NCBI GenBank assembly: GCA_033557835.1
Contig: JAWQRO010000294.1
Coordinates: forward strand, 1-44,096
From: Helochares maculicollis
Taxonomy: Eukaryota; Arthropoda; Insecta; Coleoptera; Hydrophilidae
DNA length: 44,096 nt
Reading direction: 5' to 3'
Positions 21,966 to 36,438 of the stretch are shown here, piece after piece. The first letter of the stretch is position 1. Each line of letters starts with the position of its first letter. The notes below the pieces were generated by a model. The model made no database searches, was not told the origin of the DNA, and saw only the letters and a list, made by a program, of their open reading frames with translations. The position numbers and the translations under genes are program-made.

Positions 21966-24900
21966 TCCCTACCTACACTTAGTTGTTCTCCAATTTTCCA
22001 GTATTGTTCTCACCGATGGCGTAAAATTACAAAAGATGCTTTTAAGTGTCCAGGTCTTCTTAAACAATATTACATTATTTGATCTAAGGTGTGGAAGTAC
22101 AACAAATTAAAACAAAACATTCTCTACAAAGCTGCTATTGCGATAATCATTGCTCTTGTCTAGTGAGTCAATAGTTTTTGTGGTTTGCTAAGACGTTCAA
22201 TACATTTCCGAGTCAAATTGACATAAAACGTTGATTTTTGTATAATTATTGGCGTTTACATTTAATTTCTTAATAATTTCAAAGATTAAATTTGCTAATA
22301 AATAATTTACTGTCCGCAGACGAGTATTTAACAATTCTTGCTCAAAAGAAAAACAAATATATTATAAAACTAAGAACTTTTATAGTATCAGGCGGAAAAT
22401 GTTAGGCAGGATTTTTGTTGAAGGTAAGGATTCGAGATGTAATCATATACTAGCAACTAGTAATGTGAAAAACAAACCATGTAAATCTAAGAAAGCAATG
22501 CTCCGGGCAATTGCAAGTTTTGTATATTTTTAAATTTATGAACAAGGGAAAAATGTGAGAAATTTATGTGTTCATTATGACTCCAGTCATGAAAGATTTA
22601 TATAAAACAGTTGCAAACTGGAGAAGATTCGACTTAAAGTGAGAGCAATTCAAAAGCAGTATTCCAACTTTAAAGCCAACTAAATATTACGTCCACCAAT
22701 ATTTTTTTCAGCCAACTTCATTGCTATCCTTGGAGTCGATCCAGTAAAACGAGATTATCCAATGTTACATTCGGCCATAACTCACGGCATAATTGCAGTT
22801 AAATGCGGAAAACTGCATTCTATTGTAGCTTTGTCCAACGGCCGTTTATCTGACCCATTACTGAGGACATCTTCCTCCTTATTTTCGCTCGTGAAAATAT
22901 ATATTTATAGCGCAAGTTTTTAACCCAACAGAGCAGAAAGGCAGACTCCAGCTGAGCTTAAAAGCTCCCAAAGAAAAGTTTTATATAAATGCTCCATGAT
23001 TTGTTTCGTCTTGTTGGGTTTGCTGGGACATATATTTCCACCACAGTTCATCGCACTTCCGGAACTCGATTCTCTTCTGTGTTTTCATCCTGCGTTACGA
23101 TACTCCGCACCAAACCATTATTGCCAAACACATCAAGAATGCGCTCATCACAAATAAACAACAATCTAAATCAGCTAGTTATGTAAAGTAGTTTGTGGAT
23201 AAATTGCAACATTAAATAATACCCTATAATCCGATGGGGACGACGACGCTGCTGTTGGTTGATAGCAATAAATACTTGGAATATTTTGTGGAATAGCAGA
23301 CGCGATGATCGGGTGGTTTGGGGTTGGGTGGTAGAAACAGGACGCCGGTGGCTTAGTCGAGGAGTGTTTTGCGAGTCCATAGAACTGAGAGTTACCCCTC
23401 AACAATTTACTTGTTAATTTTATCCACTTGTCTGAGAGGTACCTCATCAGATTTCTGGCTCATTCGAATTTCATTCCGCCAAATTAAGGCGAGTCCTTGT
23501 TCGGAATTCATTCTCCTAAATTTAAAAGTGATACTTGAAAACGGTATTGCGGGATCTTTCGCAATTATTCACAGCTGGGTGACTGCCGCTGCGCCAGCAG
23601 CGGCATAATTTTTAATATTGTTTTCGTTTGAAAATAATTTGCATTTAAAATCCGTCTCGCGAATAGTTTATTCTGCGTTTATGTTGATAAAATTGTCCCA
23701 AAGAGCGTACAATATCCACCTAAGTACAGCATACAAGAGAAAAGCCGTCTGCAGAGTGCAGTCGGGAAGTAATATCACGCAATCAACATCATCCGTGGCA
23801 TCCTTCGAAATAAAGGACATGCACCGGAAACGGCGTAATAACCTCGTCATATGACTCCGAAACACCGTCTTCGCTGAAATGGGATGTAACCGAACAAAAC
23901 GGACCATTTTCTGGCAAATTTAAGTCAGTAATATACTCGCGAAAATACTAAGAAGCCATTTTCAGAGAGATGCAGGAAACACATTTGCACATCGTATCCA
24001 TATTTCGCTTTTTAATAACGAGTCGGCCGCCGCGCCCTGTGATCACCCTTCTAACTTTCACACATTTCGAGACAACGGTTTTTTATTAAATAGAAAATAC
24101 CAGATTTTTTATTTTCAAAGCAACATTCGTAAGTTGCAAGGATAGATGCAAATTGCTCGGCTTTAACTAAACGAGAAATATCTGTGAATCTTATTGAACT
24201 TGAGCGCGAATATTCAATTTTATAAAGTATAAAAAATAAAATGGAAACTGATGTGAGATGTAATTTTGCGTTTTGAATGTATACAAAATATCGTTGCTTA
24301 TTAAAAAACATATGTAGGGAAATGGATACAAACAAATAAGTAATCTTAGGTATCATTTTAGAATGTTGTTTATTTAAAACGCAAATTTAGGACAAACGCA
24401 CATGTAAGCCCGGACTTCTACTACTGTAAATATGGTATGGTTTCAATTATTTAACGTATATAAAAATGACAGTCAATTTATTTTTCGACTTTTTGACATG
24501 TAATTCCATTAGTTTAATAAAAAGAATTACTAAAGATACAAAGCTTGTAATAAATCATGTTAAATAATTTTGTCGAAAATTGGTCGAAAAGTCACACATA
24601 TATTTGAATATCAAAGCCCTATTTTATATGTCCAATACTTTTTGTAGAACTAATTATGATTCTTATCACAAATTGCTTTATTTCATACAAAAACCAGATA
24701 TATTCATCTATGCACATGCCAAAATTTACAAAATGTTTACAAAAATACTAAACATTGTAAAATTATCAAAAGCAAGTTGTTCCGTGTAAATTTGAAAACT
24801 AGAAGTGGAGCTTTACCGGCGTGTTTTCAATTTTTAAATATGAATTTACAAAAATTTAGAGCCATATTTTAGTGATGAATTCACATTTTAAAATTGGACC

Positions 24901-25763
24901 CTTTCCAAAAGCGTTAACAAGCGTCAATATCAGAAATTACTCAAGAGTATATTTTTACTTGTTAAAAAATATAGGGTATTGCACATTACATAAAGTTATA
25001 TTAAATATGGTCCGTTTATATATGTGTACTGAAATAGAAATTGATATTCGTTATGAACACATTAATGCTTTGAAGCATATAGAAAATATGAAAATTGAAC
25101 AACTCGAATTTTGTTTCCACGCAAATTGCTTAGCCGGTGGAGTGGCTATTTGCATCGTAGCCATGTTAGAAACTTAATAATCATTGGTAGGACGGTAAAT
25201 GACAGCCAATCAAATTTCTTTTCGCTATAGGGAGTTCTTGCCTCAACTAAAGATAATGGCTTCTCAATTCTTTTCAGAATTAAAATGCTTGTGTAACATC
25301 TGAGTTAAATATCTTTTTTCACTATCTATGAAGTTTGCATTCAAATGTTGCCCCAAATTAAGATGGAACGTAAACAATTTTTGCTTTTGCTCTAATGGTA
25401 TTAAGTTAAATTTTTGAATAACTACTAAATTTCATACTTTATTTCCTACAACATGAAGTGTCGAGAAGTGATTTATTTATCAGTCATAAATTGGGCAAAC
25501 AAAGTTCTTGTTGCGTCGTAGTGGGTCGCTGAAGGGAGAGGGTGTCATCTCCACCACTTTCTCATATGTTAACTGTAGAGAAAAATGTAGTTTTAAGATT
25601 AGTGTTAAGTCTGCAATTGTGAAGAATAGTAATAAGCCAAACCATTTGTAAGGCCCTTGTACATATCATTGGGAAGTTATTAAATACAATTAATATATAG
25701 TCCACTTCGTATTATTGGCTTGGTTGTATTGACGCGCATGAGGCGCGTATTTAAATCTTTGTC
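21966..25763. other. Intergenic DNA with a GC-richer island at about 23.0-24.05 kb
   Basis: No convincing gene. Short open frames at 22989-23186, 23369-23608, 23618-23854 and 24872-25177 have no recognisable product and no supporting signals. Bases 22990-24060 are clearly less AT-rich than their surroundings and include CpG-bearing stretches such as GCTGCGCCAGCAGCGGC near 23590 and GGCCGCCGCGCCC near 24025. This may be a control region. Confidence 0.45.
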
Positions 25764-25850
25764 ACATTTTTCGGTCCTTCAAGCTGAAAGAAACATTTTT
25801 GGTCCTTCCAGTCGGATGACACATTTTCAGTCCTTCGAGTTGAATGAAAA
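25764..25850. repeat. Three diverged tandem copies of a 28-29 base unit
   Basis: Units start at 25764, 25793 and 25821. Each begins ACATTTT and contains GTCCTTC followed by a purine-rich GATGA or GAAAG part. They are clearly related but diverged. Confidence 0.7.
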
Positions 25851-26069
25851 CACTTCCTTTTAATGACTCACGAAATTTTAAAATCTACCTTGGAAAAATC
25901 TTTTCAGCTACGCATTTCTAACATCTTTTCCATTGACCAAATCATACAATTAAAGCCAACGTTTTTAAACAGAAGTCTAAAAATTTAAAATATTCTTTTG
26001 GTTCGGTTGGTGTAGGAATCATATGTCCTTCCATTAGGGATAACTTATCATATTGGCAATCAAAATTCG

Positions 26070-26610
26070 GCGGTTGAAGAGATCGGATGTGCTTCGGATG
26101 TTGAAGAGGTCACGTGGTCTGGAAAAATTCAACTGCAACTATGATTCTCACATTCCCAGTCAAATTTCGATGGTAAGAGAGGTCGGATGTGTTTCCATCG
26201 ACCCTGATTCATCTTATTCGTAGTCTAGATTCCGCGTTTGAAGAGATTGGATGTGCTTTAGTATCCTTTTCTTCGCCAAATCTTGTGTTATCTTTACCAA
26301 TTCTGTAGCCGAAATAAAAACCAAGTGCTCTAGAAATTTCCATTCGGAACCAAGATTCAACTTCAGTTTCGATTGTTAGAGACGTCAGAGGTGCTTCTAT
26401 ATTCTTTCCTTACTTGCCACTTGTTTTATTTTCATTTTAACATCGGCTGATGTACAGATCAGATGATCTTAAAAATGATTCACATTATAAGCATCCTGGT
26501 TTAAGCGATTAAAGTGATCGGATGCACTTCAATATCCTTTCTTTCGCTATAATTTGTCCCAACTTCAAATTTTCTGCCGACGCAATAAATCACGTGTACC
26601 GAAAATTTCT
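26070..26610. repeat. Diverged ~135-bp tandem repeat with ~269-bp higher order
   Basis: The motif GAGATCGGATGTGCTTC and variants recur at about 26077, 26172, 26240, 26376 and 26512. The last three are about 135 bases apart, and each is followed by ATATCCTTTCTTTCGCCA-like sequence. Longer parts of the units at 26240 and 26512 also match (a CCGA..AATAAA..C..GTG stretch, then GGAAC...TTCAACTT), implying a two-unit repeat of about 269 bases. A lone related copy (GTCGGATGTGTTACATTCTG) lies near 33470. This looks like an old satellite or dispersed repeat. Confidence 0.6.
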
Positions 26611-29600
26611 GGGAACACGGTTCAACTTTTTTTCTGCTTATATGTTCTTTCCTTTGGTCTTGTATTTTTTTACAACATAACCTTTTTTTTACGTTTTAAA
26701 GCTTCGACTTCCATGTATACTGATTTCTGAATCAATGCCGATTTTGATAGGAACGAAAGTGTGTTCTGTTGGTATCCTGGATCGCCTTCTTTCTTTGTAT
26801 GCCCGTTTTTTCAGCTCATGCCGGCGACTCAATGGACACAAGTCGTTGCGGAACTACATATATTTTCAGATGGGATCCATCTGGTGGGACTAGGCTGAAT
26901 GAATGTCGAAGTTAACTCTTTATACAAATATTTGTTGTCTCTTTCATGAAAAATTTATTATAACTAAAAACAAATTATTTTTATAAATTTAAATGTTTAC
27001 TTAAAACTCTTGTTATCAATTGTAATCGACCATGGACGCATGTTTTTTCAATAATTTCGTGTTTGCATTTCTTGTGAGGATTCGAAACTTTTATGGACTT
27101 ATTTGTCCTCAATTAGTTATCAATGTTTATCTTGACCTTTGACCAATATTGATAGCATTCATTTAATACCAAAATGTTTTTTATATTGTAATAAATAAAT
27201 GTTTTTTTCTGTAAAAATTTTTAATGCGACTTATAATGGATGGATTTTGTAAAAGAGTTATTTATTCTCAACTATTTATAAGTGTTGCTGAGCTTTTTCT
27301 GTTTAAAAGCATCGTCGGCTGTATTTGCTCAAGTATTTTTAAATATTATGTATTGTGAAATCAATATTTCTATATGCAGTATATTCATATAACATCCAAT
27401 TTTTACCTATATATTTAAAAGATGACGTTTTAACACGAACAGCAGCAACATTTGAATTCACCTCACCGTGAGTTGCCGCCGAAACCCATATTGTTCTACT
27501 AGGCGAAAATTAGTCTGTAAACAAACAAAGCATTGTTAGTTAGTATTGTTGTAAGTCAGTGGGGAATATAAGAAGAGAATTTCGTTGTTGAGGAAGAGAA
27601 CGAGCGAAATCTGATAATAATTATAGCATCGGAGATGAAACTTGGCGTAGTAAATCAATTAAGTTGGTAGAATTTTCAGCATCTGCGCTGCAAAAACAAA
27701 TAAACGGGAAAGTTGTTGTTTGGAATGTATGGTAGGAAATCAATGTTAATTCTCCCATTTGCGCTATGAAATCCCAGTTCCCACAAGTTTGCACAACTAT
27801 AATAAATACGAGGACGGGCCGAGCAAAATTGGGGCCCCGTCGGCGTTTCTGTGCAGCGCAATGCCGTCGCGTCGCGTCGCTGATCCATCGGGTCTCAGGG
27901 TAGTCGCGAGTACTTCGCTTGGTATAGCGTCGTTTCACTCCCTTGGTATCGTCGCCGCCACCGACGCTATGGCTCTGTTCTGTGCTGCCCTAAATGCTCT
28001 GTCGTGACTCAGGGCTTGTTAATTTATTTGTCCTTTGGTAAACACAAAGCATTAACACCTCCTACTGTCAACACGGAGCTAACTAACTCTAAAAAGTTTT
28101 TGTGCATACAAACCAACAGACAAGAATAATTATGATTCATGTTCCACTCACATTGTGGGTTATCATGTACAGATTGGAGGTGCGATATGTACCAGGACTA
28201 CTGCAGTGTAATTTGAATTAGGATAATAGGGTTAGAATTGTCTTACTCTAGTTTGGATGTTGATGCGTTTTAATAATAGTAATTCCAGGTATTACTAAAA
28301 TACCTGGAAAGGAAATCTCTGGGGAGGAAGTACAAGTTTCTTGCTTTAACTTCGAAATCTTAAGATAAAGTAGATATTTCTAATTTACATTTTACTTGGC
28401 ACTAATTATTCTTCGAATATTTGAAGGGAGAAAACACTACTGACTGTTGTTTCTATCCATTCATTCAAAATTTGTACATACCAAGTGTATTTCGATACAA
28501 AAATCAAAAGACTTAGATGTGAAGATTCTAATGCGTATTTTTCTAGCCGCTTTACGGGTAAAATGTGATTCATTGTCAAATGTTTTCGTGGTCGTGCAAT
28601 TTAAGTCAGCAACAAATACAAACATGCGGTATTTATTTTGCACTGAGATCAAATAACATAAAATAATCAAAATAAACGTTGAATAACTGAAAAAATAATG
28701 TTGTGGTCTTGGGTATGAGTTAGAGAAGTTTGTCCTATCTAGGAAAGAAACAATTAACCTTGTCCAAATTTCGTTGTTGTTTTGCTTTGGAGATTGCATG
28801 TTTTAATTTAAATTGAATGATAAAAAAATTTGGCAAATTGATTGCAGTGCCCCCTCAATATAAACCGCTACTAAAGTGAATACTCTTGATTTGATAGCTG
28901 CTTCGGAATCTTTATTTCTTACACCATACGTTCATAAATTGAAGTTTCCAACTAATTGCATTTAAACATGTAGGCTATATGCGTTGAGACAATAATCTTC
29001 AAAAATGCTAACACAATAATTACCTATGCAATAATAAAAAGCAACTGATAGTCAAATGACCATTTTGTAGAAATCAGTGTTGGTGATTATTCCACCACTG
29101 ATATGATAATTTTCATAGAATAAAAATATTTTATATTTTGTAAGCGTTAAGAGCCTGGCTTAGATTTTTTGAGAAAAATGGCGCTAAATTAGAAAATTTG
29201 ATTGACAATTGGTGACTGAAGAGTTAAAATACACATTTATCTCAAACAATTTGAATTTAGTTTGTTTTTCTATTAATAAAACACAGAAATTTACCATTTT
29301 TGAATGTCCATTTCATAAACAGTTGAATGGTGCTAAATAGAACCATTAATATCACAGATGCTGTGGATGAGAAAATTATAATTAATATTCTACTTACAAT
29401 TATAAAAAATCCAGTTTGCATTTACTGATTATTCAATTGGAATAAAGGTGCTATATTAATAGCTAGTGACTTATTAAATTAAATTTATTTCACAAAGTGT
29501 CAATGCTACAAGTGATAAAGCTTAAATTACGTTATTCTTCTCACTTATCATTACAGGAAGGTATAATGTGAGTGCGCTCTTGAATTTTAAGACTAATGAT

Positions 29601-31376
29601 GAAGTCTTAGTGCTTGCAATAATATATTTGCTTAGTAAGTCTTAATATTGACAAAATTTGGCATAAAATATATGTGGAAACACTTCATGATACTTATGCA
29701 GCATATTTTACCACAAACATTCAAAAATGAAGTCAATAATCTGTCCGAATCAGTTGCAAAACTTATTTCTTGCTCATTTTATGAAATGCAAATGCAAAAT
29801 AAATTTCTACCCTAACATATCATTCTATTATGTTCATTTAACAAAATAGTTTTAGTAGGGTACTACTAATTATGAGATTATATCTTTAAGAACAAGTACC
29901 AGTATGCCTGTTGTATTAGTGCTCCTGTTTTACAATTATCATACCATTACTGCAAACATTTTATTTAAACATAAAGCAGATTATAATTAAGAGATAAAAG
30001 AAAAACTCTACACCAGCTGGTTTTGTAATATATATTTACTGTAAAGGAAGTTTTATTTCTTGAAATGTTTCTAAATTTTTATGGTACCTTGAAAAACACT
30101 TGGTAATTAAAATAGAGCCACAGGAATTCAAACATTTCAGTTGGGTTAATTTAAATACATCCGTTTCTTTTAAATATGTGAGCAATGTGGGAAGATTAAT
30201 AACATTTTTACAACCCGACAGGTTCACAGTATTAAATTTAGAACCATAACGTTTTCTTAGTGCCTAAATTTTACACATATAATTCGGTAAGTTTTAGTCG
30301 GCTGCAAAAAACTCACCTCTGGAGAAAATAAAATTTTAGGAAACAAAGGACATCTTAAAATTTGATCTAAATTTAAAGGTCTAACAGCATCACAAAAAAC
30401 TTAATAGCCACAAGAATACCCGTCTCTTTTTTAAAGCCTCCTAGTCTTTCATCTTTTTCTATTTCCTTAGTATAAGTAATTTCAAAAGAATAATTAAATT
30501 TTTAAAATACAGCAAACTGTAAGCTAGTTAACGATGAACGCAGTTCTACTTGGTTCTGGGGCTGATGTAAAAGCATGCAGTAACTTTAATGCAAAATATT
30601 AATTTAAAATTAAGGTCTAACATTGTTTCCTCCCAGTAATGCTACTTATCCTGAAAATATAATTGGGTTACGAGATGCACTCTTGTTGTTTTAATAACGC
30701 GGCTAATACAATCTACTCCAACGAACGTACTTTGCGAAACTCTCCTGTAGAGTATTAAAACCTAACCTCCGTCATCTTCCATGTTTTTAACATGCACTTC
30801 GATTTTTAACGTTCTCGTTTATAACAAAGTAAATAATTAAGAGAAGTTTACTTCACTTCCTCCGCCTACAATACACCCAACGGAACATACTACAAAAGTT
30901 TCATTCCCTCAAAGCCACGACAGAGTGCTGCCCAAAACCACATAACGTGACCCTTGATACAACCGCAGTTTAGATAGAACAATGTTCCCGACAAAGAAAC
31001 TCACAAAATTAGTCAGTTTTTCATACCATTTTCAATACGTTTCGAAATAGCATCCTTGACATAAAAAAAATGGTTGACACAAATAAAATTATTACCACAA
31101 ATAAAGTGTTTGATACAAATAGAACAAATATGTACAGATCAATGCGTTTCCTTGTTTATATTTATCGGAAAAATATATTCCACACCGAACAAAGCAAGGA
31201 AAAAATTTGGACAGAGACGAATTGAGCAAGGAACAAAAATAAATAGATGTAGCATGTTGGGCTCTCGAAATCATGACTCTAATATCCTGATTCTTGTCAA
31301 AGTGAGCAGGTTGTTGGGGTGGTTGGAAAAAATTGCCTTTTGTAAATGTGCAGGCAACATGAAAATCCCCGTTTTT
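26611..31376. other. Intergenic DNA with a CpG-rich island at about 27.8-28.0 kb
   Basis: No supported gene. Bases 27810-28010 are strikingly GC- and CpG-rich for this window (CGTCGCGTCGCGTCGCTG near 27870, GTCGCCGCCACCGACGC near 27950). Both strands stay open there (27759-28007 on +, 27621-27938 on -), which is expected of GC-rich DNA and is not good evidence of coding. The remainder is AT-rich with nothing recognisable. Confidence 0.45.
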
Positions 31377-31422
31377 CTCTCTCACAAGTCTCGCTTTCGC
31401 TCTCCATCCGCGCTCTCTCTTC
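31377..31422. promoter_or_regulatory. Cluster of GAGA-type (CTCTC) motifs
   Basis: CTCTCTC at 31377-31383, GCTCTCC around 31400 and CTCTCTCT at 31413-31420 form a pyrimidine-rich cluster. In insects GAGAG/CTCTC sites recruit GAGA factor at promoters and Polycomb response elements. It lies in a less AT-rich stretch that continues at 31740-31930, so a control region is plausible but unproved. Confidence 0.35.
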
Positions 31423-34400
31423 CTAAACGAGTGACGGAATGATGAAAATATTAAAACGCTACAAGTTATTCCGTAAGCATTTGCATAAAAATGTGGGCTG
31501 GTAATTTGTAGTTGAATAATATTTAGTTGCTCCACTTATATCTTAAAAAAAATTGCTTGGGCGGGGCGCAGAAACGAATTAAGCTACCTCCTTATTACAA
31601 AAGTAATTCAAAAGAGCAAGAGGAAAAGTTTATAATTAAATTCCTAACCGTAAAAATGAAGTAAGATGAAAATGAGTAGAAAATGAAGTCGAGACAAATA
31701 ATTAAAAATTAGTTATTGCAGAATTAAAATGGAACAGCGTCTTTTCACTCTTCTCCGTCGCGCGATATTTTTTTACCTTCGTCGTTCTGTCTGCGCGTAC
31801 TGAACAGTCAACCACCCCTTTGTAGCCTAAATGAGACTGAACGCACTTGTTAAGTGATTGTTAACCACAATTTTCCTTTTTGTCGTCCCGAAGAACTGAC
31901 GGGCTTCCGTTTTATAAACGGTAATTTAATTTGTTTGCCGGGAAGCATCTTGCAGATTAATTGCCGCATTTAGAAAATATCTTTAAATATATAATTAATA
32001 AAGTTCCATTATTCTGGCACAAACAACATTGGGAGAATAAATGTGGCGTAATGAAGGGTGATGGATATCTTCGAAGCGAATGAGTCTTGGCAGCGGTCTT
32101 TTTTAATTATCCTAAGAGTGCACGAATTTTTTTGTTGTAATTTTCTTCTTATAAATAAATATTGTTGCTGTTTTGTTTAACATACACAGTCATTTTTCTT
32201 GTAGTTTTTAAGAAAACAACTGTATATATTTTAACACCATAAATAGATAAAGTATATAAGTAGATATAAGTAAATAAATTCTCAGTCATTAATATTTTAT
32301 TCATGATCTTTATGATTTGGGTACATTTACTAGCCTGCAAGTAGTATGGGTTATTGTAAGTGCAAAACATTTCATTGATGTTTTTTCTTTGTTAACTACC
32401 CTGTCAGCTTTTGCCGCTAGCAAGGATAAGCGTACTTTAATACCAGATAAACTATTTGTAGTATGTAAGAATGCGAAAGATAGGTATGTTCTTTTATTCG
32501 TTTCTATGTTGTTAAATATTAGAACATTACTCTGCTTAGAAATGTTTTAAGAGTTTGAGCGTCAAGTCAATTTAAATTGCCACAGCAAATTTTTTGTTTA
32601 TCATTTAGATCTGATTCTCTGAAAGACCATATCAGATGAAAAAAAGAATATAAGTATATAATTTACATGTTTTTATTGTAGATATAATTAAAACTTTTTT
32701 GGGCAACTAATTTATCAATTAAATTTTTATGTTTCTAATTAGCTAGTTCGATTATTAAAATATTAAATATAATAATTCATCAACATTAATGCTATGATTT
32801 TGTTTCTAACAAAGCAATTTTAGGTAGAATTGAAATTAGTATGTGTAATATGATAAATATTCGTTACATAGCTAATAACTACTGGAAGTTCAGGTTGCAG
32901 CTGAACAGTTTATACTACATATGTAGATCTACCATTAAGTATTAATGTGATGGAAATGTTGTTATGGACAAGTCTTGAAACTGGTGAGCTCCTACTTTAT
33001 AAGACACATTCAGAAGTAATTAGTTCAATAAAGTTTACATTTATATAATATATTTGAAACGTTTATTTATGATAATCTTGTGTCGCGTTAAACATTCCCT
33101 TAATTTTGCTATTATTTAATAGGTAAGCGTCAACTTTTTACATTAGTGAAATAATTCAGCGTCCTATATTTGAAAGTTGATCTTTAATTTATTTGTAATG
33201 TTTTACCCATTGTGAGCATCACCAGACAAATAAATTAGAATATATGTGATGCCGTAAATGACGGGACACTATTTGTAAAAATAACAAACAATTGAATAAG
33301 TTATATCGTAATTTCTAAAAAATGCATACATTTTTCTAAATTTCTTTTTTTTTAGTTCTTATCTTGATATTTATCTAACATTTTGTTGTATTCTATTGAA
33401 AGCGTTGCGGTGTATTTTTTGCTGTTGCATGCGTTTTTAGTTGTTTTAAACCATAATCTTTCCGAAAGAAGTCGGATGTGTTACATTCTGCTTCCACTCT
33501 TTGCATGTTTTCAAAGTTAAATGTGTATTTTATTATTACCAAACAAGAAGTTTCAAATTTACATTATTCATGGTGGAGCACAAGAAACCGCAAAAATTCT
33601 TTAAAGAACATTGTATAGTTTTTGTCTCTAATAAATGACTACTATAGTGTCTAACGAAACTGAACTATTTAAATTCACAGAACAAACATTAACAACTGTC
33701 TACTAGAGTATGCATATTTAAAAGCGAGACCGAAATATATATTGCGTAATTCTGCTTTAAATCACAAGTACAGACATTTTTCACATAACCACCAACAAGT
33801 AGCTCCAGCAAAATATATATTAACCTTGTAAAGGAGGTGAATGAAAAGCCATATAATTACGTCGCCACTTACTTGGGATGGAGTAGGTAAGAGGCATGTA
33901 GACTGGATACCTCAGAGATATTAGCATTCATTAGGATCTCTAGAGAAACCATAATATATATGTAATGGGAATTTATCTCTTCCCAAAGCCCTAATTTTGT
34001 AGTGTTATTGTTGCCTAGTGGGCCCTAAACGCACTCACCAGAATCGATTGACTCAGGGAGATAGATATATTATTTGATATCCGAAAGCATATTTAAATTG
34101 TATTTTGAGCCAAGGCTTGTACGGTTCCAACTTGTACGCACATTAAACTTGTTGATAGCTGCAGCTGTCCGCTCAGATAAATGAAAATGAATGCATTTAT
34201 ATGGGTACTTTGAGCTCAATTCTAGCAGGACGCTTATTTATTTAAATCCCTTAAGAACAAAGTTGAGGCGAGACTTGTGTGTAATGTTCAACTCACCTTT
34301 CGGAACATGACAGGATGATGCTATTTTTATCCACTTGAACCAGCAAAGAACCACATTTCAATTCAATTTGTTTTGTACTTTGAGTAAATATTCTCAAGTT

Positions 34401-35917
34401 CTCATCTCTCTTTTAGTTTTTCCGCTAGGAGAAGAAAAGTGGGCAAGAAAATTTGCAATATGTGGGCGCAAAGTTGACAGGAAGAGTAATACTGCGAAAA
34501 AACTCTTTTCAGCTCTTGTTTAGGATTCAAGAGGCGACGTCCTGATGATATACTGAACCAATTTACCAACTGAAAATATTTCAAAATATTGCTCAGGGAA
34601 CAGTATTTTAAGTACATTTTTTCTAGCTACAGAAAACTGAATGCGGAGGTGTTCCGAATAGAATATATATTTTAAAAAAGCATTAAATTTCAAAAAGTTC
34701 CTCATAATGTACCTATCAAATTTTGAAAGGAAAGCCGAGTTATCTAGAAGAGCCACTAGTATATACTTCTTTGTTCAATTACTTCCAAGTTAGGAAGTAC
34801 ATGAATAGTATGTCGAAAAGTTTGTTGCTCGAATCTCTTAGGAGTTACCGGATTAAAACTATCAATCAATTACTTTTCAACTATCGGAAAACTTTAAGCT
34901 CATCTCTTGACCGGTATGGTTTATTATCAAAGCTGGTACAGATTTTCCAACATTTTTCAAGTGCAATCTGCAGCTACCCTCCACCATATGGCACGCACTT
35001 TGATTTATTTATTGTGCATCTTATTACAAAGGGAAACTTCGAAAGTTGCATGGATCTCCCAGCTATGTCTATGAATGTTGTATGAGCTCTGTATGATCCT
35101 GTTTCTATTAAATTACAAATAAAGCAAAAAAACTACATTTCTTTTTTATACCTTGCATCGTAAATCGATACCTACTCGTAACAGAGAAGAATTTTAACAA
35201 TTATGAGTTTGTAGTACCTCAATTTTATTAATTATGAGACATAATTGAACTCCAATATCGATTTTTAGAAGTGAAAGCATCTGCTTTGCATTTTTGTCAA
35301 TATTCTATGGAAATTTTTTTGCAGTATTTGATTTATATTTTGTTGGACTTTTTTTATTCGACTAGTGAAATAATGCATTTTGTCCTAAACTTAAATAGTG
35401 TAAAGCAATTTAAGAAGGGATTATTTTTTTAAGTTTCTTGTCCAATTTAGGCTTCCTGTATGGTCCGGAATTTGTTTCCATTATAATTTCCTAAAATAAA
35501 CATACATATTTGTTGAATGGATAAACTTTTTAAAATTTGAGGGACAACTAAATTTAATTGATCACTTAGTTTTCTTAAAGTAGTTTTAATGGACAGTTGT
35601 TCAGTGATAACCTAATCTGTTTGAAATATGTGATTGCTCTGCCTTATGAAGCATTGATTTAATCATTTAAAGAAGCCAACACTTATTTTTTACAGTTTGT
35701 CCCTATCTTTTCACTTTGATATATACGGAATTAGCTACATATCGTACAAAGTCTTGATATATAACCTAAAGAATGTCTTAGGAAGAAGTTTAAAAATTCA
35801 TTTTTAGGGAACGCTTAACTTACTAGCTAAGCCTTAAATCTAACAATGATAATATAGAATTGCTTGCCTACTTTTCATTTCAATCCAGATGTTCATACAG
35901 AAAGAAGTCCAGTAGAT
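31423..35917. other. Intergenic DNA, no supported gene
   Basis: Mostly AT-rich. Bases 31740-31930 are GC-richer and hold TTAACCACAA (a Runt-type site) and other non-repetitive sequence typical of control regions. Open frames at 32317-32550 and 34723-35085 have no recognisable product. Confidence 0.4.
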
Positions 35918-36300
35918 TCGCATTAAAGGGGCGTAATTGAAAAATTTCCCCGGGAATTTAAAACGAAAGTAAAAAGGTCAAGCTTCTGGCGCCCGCCGCG
36001 CTCACCAGGGCATCCGCAAAAGAAAGGAAGGCTTCATCGAGTTAATTAACAAAAAGCGCGGCACATCAGATTAAAATTAACTGCTCACAAGGAACGGAGT
36101 TTTTGATTAAAAAAGATTTCATTATCCAATCGTGAAATTTACTGGCAGTTATTCAACAAAATTGCTTTGTTATTTTCGGTTTATTACCCCGATTATCACC
36201 TGGGACCGCTGCGAGATGCCCTCCCTTCCATTATTACTCTTTTTTAATCCTGTTTACATTGTTTATAACATTCTCTGTTAATGTGATTCAGTCTTAATAA
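35918..36300. promoter_or_regulatory. GC-richer islet with homeodomain-type ATTA sites
   Basis: A compact stretch of mixed composition in AT-rich surroundings, including TTCTGGCGCCCGCCGCGCTC near 35983-36002 and many ATTA/TAAT cores (for example TTAATTAAC, GATTAAAATTAAC). No reading frame is convincing. It resembles a developmental enhancer, but only by composition and short motifs. Confidence 0.3.
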
Positions 36301-36438
36301 CCCAATCCGGTCGAAAATGCTTCGTACTGTTTTTTCATCCTTCCTTTCCTCAAGTGAAGATACCAAATAAGTGTTTGAAACTAGGGAAGTATGTACTTTG
36401 CAAACAAGAAGCGTTATGACACAGCATTGCGCATCTCA

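Noticed and set aside
24872..25177. 101-codon open frame
   Set aside because: No recognisable family, no splice or promoter support, and AT-driven composition; kept as unassigned intergenic DNA.
27621..28007. Overlapping open frames on both strands in the CpG-rich island
   Set aside because: GC-rich DNA lacks stop codons by composition; no domain is visible on either strand.
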